From the NCBI RefSeq assembly GCF_017833255.1, contig NZ_JAFIBU010000001.1:372001-436000 (forward strand): a stretch of DNA of 64,000 nucleotides, given 5' to 3'. Position 1 is the stretch's first letter, and every line of letters starts with the position of its first letter. The notes under the pieces were generated by a model, which searched no databases, was not told the DNA's origin, and worked only from the letters and a program-made list of their open reading frames with translations. This document shows positions 58,308 to 64,000 of this stretch, in pieces. The position numbers and the translations under genes are program-made. The stretch is from Paenibacillus sp. PvR098 (GTDB lineage Bacteria; Bacillota; Bacilli; Paenibacillales; NBRC-103111).

Positions 58308-59777
58308 GTGAGTGAACGAAAGAACACCAATTCCGGTTCCGGGAAGCCGGGCTTGTCGAAAGCGAAAGCGTCGGCGTCCGCGCACCGGCCGCAAGATGGT
58401 CATCGAGGCAAAGGCGCGTCGCGCGAAGGGGTAAAGGGTTCGGCCCGCGAAGCGGCGCTTGATGTGCTCCTTCGCATCGAACAGGACCGCTCTTACAGCA
58501 ACCTGCTGCTCAACCGGACGCTGCAGCAGTATAAGCTGGACAGGCTGGATGCGGGATTGGCCACGGAAATCGTCTATGGCACGATTCAGCGGCAGGGGAC
58601 GATCGATTATTTTTTGGAGCCGTTCGTCAAAGGGGGGCTCTTCAAGCTTCAGCCTTGGGTGAGAAGCCTGCTGCGGCTGAGCTTTTACCAGCTTTATTAT
58701 TTAGATCGTATTCCGGAACACGCCGTCGTGAACGAAGCCGTGCAATTGGCGAAGCGAAGAGGGCATCAAGGTATCTCCGGCATGGTGAACGGCGTACTGC
58801 GCAATGTGCTGCGCCGTAAAGCAGAGCTTGTTCTGCCGGAAGGTCTCCCGTCGGAGCGGCGGATTGCGCTAACCACGTCGCACCCCGAATGGATGGTGCG
58901 CAGGTGGATCCGGCAGTTCGGAGAGCAGGCCGCGGAGCGGATCTGCGAGGCGAACAATGAGCCCCCGCGCGTGAGTATCCGCGCGAACCGGCTGCGGCTC
59001 GCCCCGGCCGAGCTGGCCGAGCGGCTTCGTCAAGGAGGGCTCGAAGCGGAGGCCTCCGAAGTAGCGCCTGCCGGCGTCATCGTCCGCGGTGGCGGCAACA
59101 TGGCCTTAACGCCAGGATACGCGGAAGGCTTGTTTACGATCCAGGACGAGAGTTCGATGCTCGTGGCGGAATGGGTTGACCCGCAGCCCGGGGAGCGGGT
59201 GCTGGACTGCTGCGCCGCGCCCGGCGGGAAGACGACGCATCTGGCGGAGAAGATGCAGGATCGCGGGGAGGTTGTCGCCTGTGATGTTCACGAACACAAG
59301 GAACAGCTGATCCGGGAACAGGCAGAGCGGCTTGGCCTAAGTTCGATTCGCACGGTAACCGCTGATGCGCGCAAGCTTTCCGCTCAATTCCCGCCCGAAA
59401 GCTTTGACCGGATTCTGCTGGACGCTCCCTGCTCGGGCTTGGGTGTCATCCGCCGCAAGCCGGATATGAAATGGAGCAAGAAAGAAAGCGAGCTGGAGAC
59501 AGTTTGCGATGTGCAGCACGAATTGCTGGAATCGATTCATTCCCTGCTCAAACCAGGCGGAGTGCTGGTATACAGTACTTGTACGGTGGAAAAAGCGGAG
59601 AACGAGGAGATGGTCCGATCCTTTCTGCAGCGGCATCCGGAGTTTGTACCGGACGCTCCTCCGAATGAAGAGACTGGCAGGCTTCCAATGCCAGCCGGGC
59701 AGGCATCTGTGCAAATCATGCCGTATGATTTCGGCACGGACGGCTTCTTTATCGCCAGGCTACGCAAACGAGCATAA
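58308..59777 (+). CDS. rsmB: 16S rRNA m5C967 methyltransferase
   Basis: SAM-dependent methyltransferase of 489 residues, with an N-terminal NusB-like domain (from about residue 50; AREAALDVLLRIEQDRSYSNLLLN) and a catalytic Rossmann domain with CCAAPGGKTTHLAEKM, the DAPCSGLGVIRRKPD Cys and the catalytic YSTCTVEKAENEE. A basic, Ser/Gly/Lys-rich extension of about 45 residues precedes the NusB domain; B. subtilis RsmB lacks it. The GTG at 58308 follows GGGGG. A start nearer residue 45 cannot be excluded. Confidence 0.92.
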   Translation: MSERKNTNSGSGKPGLSKAKASASAHRPQDGHRGKGASREGVKGSAREAALDVLLRIEQDRSYSNLLLNRTLQQYKLDRLDAGLATEIVYGTIQRQGTIDYFLEPFVKGGLFKLQPWVRSLLRLSFYQLYYLDRIPEHAVVNEAVQLAKRRGHQGISGMVNGVLRNVLRRKAELVLPEGLPSERRIALTTSHPEWMVRRWIRQFGEQAAERICEANNEPPRVSIRANRLRLAPAELAERLRQGGLEAEASEVAPAGVIVRGGGNMALTPGYAEGLFTIQDESSMLVAEWVDPQPGERVLDCCAAPGGKTTHLAEKMQDRGEVVACDVHEHKEQLIREQAERLGLSSIRTVTADARKLSAQFPPESFDRILLDAPCSGLGVIRRKPDMKWSKKESELETVCDVQHELLESIHSLLKPGGVLVYSTCTVEKAENEEMVRSFLQRHPEFVPDAPPNEETGRLPMPAGQASVQIMPYDFGTDGFFIARLRKRA

Positions 59778-59868
59778 AAACTTAAATTGTGGTAAACTAA
59801 ATTTGGCCTTTTCGGCAGCTATGCCCTTAAGGCCTTCACTATAGAAAAAAACAGGTTGTGATAATATC

Positions 59869-60948
59869 ATGAATCAAGAAGAAACCAAGGCTCAGGAAAT
59901 GAAGCCGTATGTATACGATTATACTCTTGAGGATTGGCAGGAGTGGATCAAAAGCATCGGCGAGGCAGGCTTTAGGGCCGGCCAAATATTTGATTGGTTA
60001 TATGTGAAAAGAGTATCAAGCTTCGAAGAGATGACGAACCTGCCGAAGGCGCTGCGGGAAAAGCTTCAGCAGCAGTTTGATTTTGTCACGTTGACCGAGG
60101 TGGCCAATTACAAGTCACAGGACGGGACCGTCAAATTTTTGTTTGAGCTTACTGACAAGAATGCAATCGAAACCGTAATTATGAAGCATAGCTACGGCAA
60201 CAGCGTATGTGTGACGACACAGGTCGGCTGCCGGATCGGATGTACGTTTTGCGCTTCGACGCTAGGCGGATTAAAGCGGAATTTAACCCCTGGCGAAATC
60301 ATCGCACAGGTGGTTAAAGCACAGCAACTGCTTGACGCGACAGAAGAGCGTGTCAGCAGCATCGTCATCATGGGGATTGGGGAGCCGTTCGAGAATTACG
60401 ACGCGATGATGAAATTTCTCAAGGTGATGGTTCATCCGAAAGGCCTTAACATCGGCCAGCGGCACATTACGGTTTCCACCAGCGGGATTGTTCCCAACAT
60501 TTACCGGTTTGCTGATGAGGAGACACAGATCAATCTCGCGATCTCCATTCATGCCCCTAATGATGCACTGCGGTCCAAGCTAATGCCTGTAAACCGCCGT
60601 TACCCGTTCGCGGACTTGATAGAGGCGTGCAAATATTACGTAGCCAAAACCGGCAGGCGCATTACGTTCGAATACGCGCTAATGGGTGAGGTTAATGACC
60701 AGCCCGAACATGCGGAGGAGCTCGCTCAGGTACTAAAGACGTTTCCCATGCCGCACGTCAATTTGATTCCGGTCAATTTTGTCACGGAACGGAACTTTGT
60801 GCGTACTCCGCGTAATGACATATTCACATTCCAACGCATTCTGGAGAAGAACAAAATCAATGCCACGATTCGCCGCGAGCAGGGAAGCGATATTGCTGCA
60901 GCCTGCGGACAACTGCGGGCGAAGCATATGGAGTCGGGTGCGAGGTGA
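59869..60948 (+). CDS. rlmN: Dual-specificity RNA methyltransferase RlmN
   Basis: Radical-SAM enzyme of 359 residues that methylates C2 of A2503 in 23S rRNA and A37 in some tRNAs. The cluster motif CRIGCTFC begins at residue 121; the methyl-carrier Cys is in AACGQLR near the C-terminus. [10 protein letters not shown] and [11 protein letters not shown] are typical. The ATG follows AGGTTGTG. The 90-base gap after rsmB contains a GGCCTT/AAGGCC hairpin but no clear terminator. Confidence 0.95.
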   Translation: MNQEETKAQEMKPYVYDYTLEDWQEWIKSIGEAGFRAGQIFDWLYVKRVSSFEEMTNLPKALREKLQQQFDFVTLTEVANYKSQDGTVKFLFELTDKNAIETVIMKHSYGNSVCVTTQVGCRIGCTFCASTLGGLKRNLTPGEIIAQVVKAQQLLDATEERVSSIVIMGIGEPFENYDAMMKFLKVMVHPKGLNIGQRHITVSTSGIVPNIYRFADEETQINLAISIHAPNDALRSKLMPVNRRYPFADLIEACKYYVAKTGRRITFEYALMGEVNDQPEHAEELAQVLKTFPMPHVNLIPVNFVTERNFVRTPRNDIFTFQRILEKNKINATIRREQGSDIAAACGQLRAKHMESGAR

Positions 60949-60956
60949 GACAAACA

Positions 60957-61727
60957 ATGCTGAGATTGGCCTATCAATCCGATATTGGCCGTGTACGAAC
61001 GGTGAACGAGGACCGTGCGATCGTACAAGAGGACTTGAACGGCTGGACTCTTGCCATTGTGGCGGACGGGATGGGCGGCCATCAGGCCGGAGATATCGCA
61101 AGCACGATGGCTGTGGAGCTGATCCAAGCTGGGCTTCAGTCTGTGGACCCTAACATTTCGGGGGAAGAACGTCAGCGTCAGCTGCGCACGGCGATTGAAG
61201 CTGCCAACGAAAAAATTTTCGAATTCGCTTCTCAAAGGGAAAACTATCACGGGATGGGAACGACGGTCGTCACGGTCTTGGCCAAAGACGACCGCGCGGT
61301 TATCGCGCATATCGGCGACAGTCGGGCCTACCGGATTCGCGGTGAGATGATCGACCAGCTCACCGAAGATCATTCGCTGGTCAACGAGCTGGTTCGGAGC
61401 GGACAGATCAGCCGCGAGGATGCGAGCCATCACCCGCGTCGTAATGTGCTGACCAGGGCGCTTGGGACGGAGCCGACCATTGAGGTCGATGTGCAGGAAA
61501 TCATGTGGCAGCAAGGGGATCATCTTCTTCTTTGCAGCGACGGATTGAGCAGTTTGGTGGAGAAGGATAAGCTTGTGCAAACCGTAGCGGGAATTGGAGA
61601 GCTGGAAAGCAAGGTTCAGCAATTGGTGCAGGAAGCGCTGGATGCCGGCGGCGACGACAATATTACGGTGGTGTTGCTCGCGAACATCGCGGATCCGGCA
61701 AGCGATAACGATGGGGAAGCGGGGTGA
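60957..61727 (+). CDS. prpC: PP2C-type protein Ser/Thr phosphatase PrpC
   Basis: A 256-residue metal-dependent phosphatase that reverses PrkC phosphorylation. Motifs are RTVNEDRAIV, VADGMGGHQAGDIAS (metal Asp), GMGTTVV, AHIGDSRAYRI, LLLCSDGLSSLV and DDNITVVL. I chose the ATG at 60957, nine bases after GAGGTGAG. prkC follows seven bases later, the usual kinase/phosphatase pair. Confidence 0.95.
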   Translation: MLRLAYQSDIGRVRTVNEDRAIVQEDLNGWTLAIVADGMGGHQAGDIASTMAVELIQAGLQSVDPNISGEERQRQLRTAIEAANEKIFEFASQRENYHGMGTTVVTVLAKDDRAVIAHIGDSRAYRIRGEMIDQLTEDHSLVNELVRSGQISREDASHHPRRNVLTRALGTEPTIEVDVQEIMWQQGDHLLLCSDGLSSLVEKDKLVQTVAGIGELESKVQQLVQEALDAGGDDNITVVLLANIADPASDNDGEAG

Positions 61728-61734
61728 GGACATC

Positions 61735-63861
61735 ATGATCGGTAGTCAGCTGGGAGGACGTTACGAGATTCTGGGGCGAGTCGGTGGCGGCGGAATGGCC
61801 ATCGTTTACAAAGGACTAGATATTTTATTGCATCGGCATGTCGCTGTAAAAATACTGCGGCAGCAGTATGTGCATGACGAAGAATTCATCCAGAGATTTC
61901 GCCGTGAAGCACAGGCCGCAGCCTCATTATCTCACCCCAACGTGGTCAGCATCTACGACGTCGGCCAAGAGGAAGATGTACATTACATTGTCATGGAATA
62001 CATCGAAGGGACGACACTGAATGAGCTGATCAAGGAAAAATCCCCCTTGCAGGTAGAGGAAGCCGTTCACATCGCGGGGCAGATTTGCGATGCGCTGGAT
62101 CATGCGCATCATAATCAAATCATTCATCGCGACATTAAACCTCACAACATCCTGATCGGCAAGAACGGCCGTATCAAAGTCACCGACTTCGGGATTGCCC
62201 GCGCCGTTACCTCCTCCACCATCACTCAAACCGGCTCCGTGGTCGGTTCGGTGCATTATTTTTCACCAGAGCACGCTAAGGGAACGCCGACAGGAGAACA
62301 GTCGGATCTCTATTCTTTGGGAATCGTCATGTATCAAATGCTGACTGGGCGTCTGCCGTTCCTCGGGGAAAGTCCGATCAGTGTAGCGCTGAAGCATTTG
62401 CAGGAAGACGTAGAGGAGCCGCGCAAGGTCAATCCGCTCATCCCGCAGAGCGTCGAGAACATTATATTACGCGCTATGCGCAAAAGCACCTCGGAACGGT
62501 ACCGTTCGGCCAAAGACATGATGGATGACTTGGAATCGTGCCTGCTTCCGCACCGGAAGGGCGAGCCGAAAGCGAGCTTCTTGGACGATGACGAGCTGGA
62601 TGAAGAGCGTACCCGAGTCATGCCGGCCCTGCGACCAGGGCAATATACGGTTATGGGGGATGAAGAAGAGGGCGTTGAGGATGAGGAGCGCACAGTAAAA
62701 GGAAAAAAGAAGAAAAGCTGGGGAAAGCCGTTCGTTTGGTTTATCATCCTGACGGCGATGCTCGGCTTAATGTGGTATTCCGTAGGCTATGTCAAGGAAA
62801 TGATAGCCGTCGCTCCCGAGGTGGATGTGCCCAACGTCGTCAATATGCCTCTGGATCAGGCTAAGCAAGAACTGGAGAACAAACAGCTTGAAGCGCTGGT
62901 GGAGTATATGGAATCGCCGGATGTTCCTAAAGATGTCGTTGTCAGGCAGAATCCTTCGGACATGAAGGTCAAGCCCGGACACAAGGTAACGCTGTATGTC
63001 AGTGAAGGACCGGTAAAGCAAAACATGCCGGATGTGGTCAAATCCAAGCTGAGCGATGCCAAAGAACGGCTTACACAGCTTGGGATAAAATCGGAAAACA
63101 TCACGATCGATCAACAGTTTATGGACGAGGAGCCCGACACAGTGATGACGCAGACTCCAGCGGTGGGCGAGGAGTTTACCGATCCGGCGGCTGTTAAGGT
63201 CAAGCTGCTCGTTAGCAAAGGCAGAGAAACGTTCAAGATGCCGAATCTGATCGGGAAGACGGAAAAAGAAGCGCAAAGCATGATCATGGTCAACAATTTG
63301 AAGCTGGCCAGCGGCGACATCAGTTATGAGGCGAGCTATAAGCAAACCAAAGGCCGTGTCATCAAGCAGTTTCCGTATGAACCGGGTGATGACGTATCCC
63401 CGGGCTCGGAAATCAAGCTGATCGTCAGCTCCGGACTTCCTGAGGAGGCTGGTCCTATGTCGGTTAATGTGTCTGTCAAGCCGGCAAGTGAAGGGAAGCC
63501 TTCAACGATCAAAATCCTATTAAGCGACGCCCAGCACGATAACTACGAATACCAAACGCTGAACAACGTGATCATGACGGAAACGCTCGAGGTTAAGCTG
63601 GTCGTCTCTCCGGAAAAGAACGCGGTCATCCAGGTCAAAGTGGATAACAATACCGCCGATGTGATTACGGTGACATATCAAGATTATTTGGCGCAAAAGA
63701 ACGGTGTGATGCCGGGAACCGGTACAACGCCGGAAGCTCAGGGAGATGGGCCTGCGCCTCAAGGCGCAGCTCCGGGAACCGATAATACCGGACGCGGCAC
63801 AAGCCCCGCGCCGGCGGGTCCGGCCGGAGGAACCTCAGGTACAGGAGGACGAAATTCATAA
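61735..63861 (+). CDS. prkC: PASTA-domain Ser/Thr protein kinase PrkC
   Basis: A membrane eukaryotic-like kinase of 708 residues. The kinase domain (1-275) has GRVGGGGMAIVYKG, Lys in VAVKILR, HRDIKPHNIL near residue 131, DFGIARA and the activation-loop threonines. An acidic juxtamembrane region is followed by one helix (about 335-355), three PASTA repeats (about 362-570) that sense muropeptides, and an extra outer domain with a Gly/Pro/Thr-rich tail. In B. subtilis it signals spore germination and wall stress. The ATG at 61735 follows GGTGAGGA; the longer frame is a shadow of prpC. Confidence 0.95.
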   Translation: MIGSQLGGRYEILGRVGGGGMAIVYKGLDILLHRHVAVKILRQQYVHDEEFIQRFRREAQAAASLSHPNVVSIYDVGQEEDVHYIVMEYIEGTTLNELIKEKSPLQVEEAVHIAGQICDALDHAHHNQIIHRDIKPHNILIGKNGRIKVTDFGIARAVTSSTITQTGSVVGSVHYFSPEHAKGTPTGEQSDLYSLGIVMYQMLTGRLPFLGESPISVALKHLQEDVEEPRKVNPLIPQSVENIILRAMRKSTSERYRSAKDMMDDLESCLLPHRKGEPKASFLDDDELDEERTRVMPALRPGQYTVMGDEEEGVEDEERTVKGKKKKSWGKPFVWFIILTAMLGLMWYSVGYVKEMIAVAPEVDVPNVVNMPLDQAKQELENKQLEALVEYMESPDVPKDVVVRQNPSDMKVKPGHKVTLYVSEGPVKQNMPDVVKSKLSDAKERLTQLGIKSENITIDQQFMDEEPDTVMTQTPAVGEEFTDPAAVKVKLLVSKGRETFKMPNLIGKTEKEAQSMIMVNNLKLASGDISYEASYKQTKGRVIKQFPYEPGDDVSPGSEIKLIVSSGLPEEAGPMSVNVSVKPASEGKPSTIKILLSDAQHDNYEYQTLNNVIMTETLEVKLVVSPEKNAVIQVKVDNNTADVITVTYQDYLAQKNGVMPGTGTTPEAQGDGPAPQGAAPGTDNTGRGTSPAPAGPAGGTSGTGGRNS

Positions 63862-64000
63862 TGCCAGCGGGATTTATCGTAAAAGCGTTAAGCGGTTATT
63901 ATTATGTGCTGCCGGAAGATTCGCAAAGTGCTGAATCGATTCAATGCCGGGCGCGGGGGATCTTCAAGAAGCGGGGAATTTCTCCTCTGGTAGGAGACCG
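63861..64000 (+). CDS. rsgA: Ribosome small-subunit GTPase RsgA, 5' part
   Basis: The first 46 codons only, cut by the window end. MPAGFIVKALSGYYYVLPED is the start of the OB-fold domain of RsgA (CpgA/YloQ), which checks 30S maturation, and the frame continues to SPLVGDR. The ATG overlaps the prkC stop (TAATG) and follows AGGAGG. It keeps the prpC-prkC-rsgA order of B. subtilis. Confidence 0.88.
   Translation, partial: MPAGFIVKALSGYYYVLPEDSQSAESIQCRARGIFKKRGISPLVGD

Noticed and set aside
61594..61734. Upstream extension of prkC
   Set aside because: These 47 codons lie inside prpC in another frame; the ATG at 61735 has a good ribosome binding site and gives the family N-terminus.
60726..61736. 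Minus-strand frame of 336 codons opposite rlmN and prpC
   Set aside because: Spans two well-identified genes on the other strand and has no ribosome binding site.
1..64000. CRISPR arrays, tRNA genes, insertion sequences, prophage
   Set aside because: No regularly spaced direct repeats, cloverleaf candidates, transposase or phage genes were seen; the only tandem repeats are inside the gene at 5122-5943.

Overview
This window is an ordinary, gene-dense stretch of a Paenibacillus-like (Paenibacillaceae, Bacillales) chromosome. Evidence is the strong AGGAGG-type ribosome binding sites, many TTG and GTG starts, Gram-positive regulatory devices (T-box leader, CcpA/cre, intrinsic terminators), sporulating-Firmicute families (YlaN, YlbF, YlbG, RemA, Asp23) and gene orders shared with Bacillus subtilis. 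I see no tRNA, rRNA, prophage, insertion sequence or CRISPR array.

Layout. 1-5 kb: aroK, a rhodanese, two tandem fluoride channels, aroA, a C39-like protease, a CoA-binding protein and thiE. 5-6 kb: a Q/N/G-rich repeat protein whose ribosome binding site can be masked by an upstream complementary arm. 6-10 kb: a GlcNAc-type PTS permease (IICBA) coupled to ptsI, then a DJ-1/PfpI protein, a VanZ protein and a small Cys-rich protein. 11-18.5 kb: ccpA, mtnN, glyQS, then acuC-acuA divergent from acsA, which carries a cre site just downstream of its promoter. 18.5-24 kb: a class A PBP with a fibronectin-III tail, T-box-tyrS, and rpsD with a long leader. 24-32 kb: M29 aminopeptidase, an HPr-like protein without the catalytic His, ylaN, a cation/proton exchanger, an atypical SDR, an Asp23 protein, ftsW, yugN, an M20 amidohydrolase and a CBS protein. 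32-36.5 kb: an orphan structured RNA region followed by a two-gene operon for an XPB-type helicase and a Helicase_C_3 partner. 36.5-43 kb: ylbF, asparaginase, ylbG, an unknown gene, a LysR regulator, a PHP phosphoesterase coupled to galU, and a CarH-like B12 photoreceptor regulator. 43-64 kb: the conserved Bacillus block yloA(rqcH)-yloB, with dapF and a two-domain methionine gene inserted, then yloC-remA-gmk-rpoZ-coaBC-priA-def-fmt-rsmB-rlmN-prpC-prkC-rsgA.

How the genes connect. PtsI, a Crh/HPr-like protein, CcpA and the CcpA target acsA all lie within 20 kb. AcuA and AcuC are the acetylase/deacetylase pair that acts on AcsA, so acetate activation looks controlled both at transcription and by lysine acetylation. 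The last 15 kb combine translation start and quality control (def, fmt, rsmB, rlmN, rqcH) with Ser/Thr phosphorylation signalling (prpC/prkC).

The most unusual items are: the structured RNA upstream of the XPB operon, the XPB/partner pair itself, the masked ribosome binding site and repeat protein at 5 kb, the N-terminally shortened HPr-like protein, the CarH-like regulator with five copies of a 6-bp motif upstream, and the long-range helix in the remA leader. All functions are inferred from reading the sequence; no database search was run.
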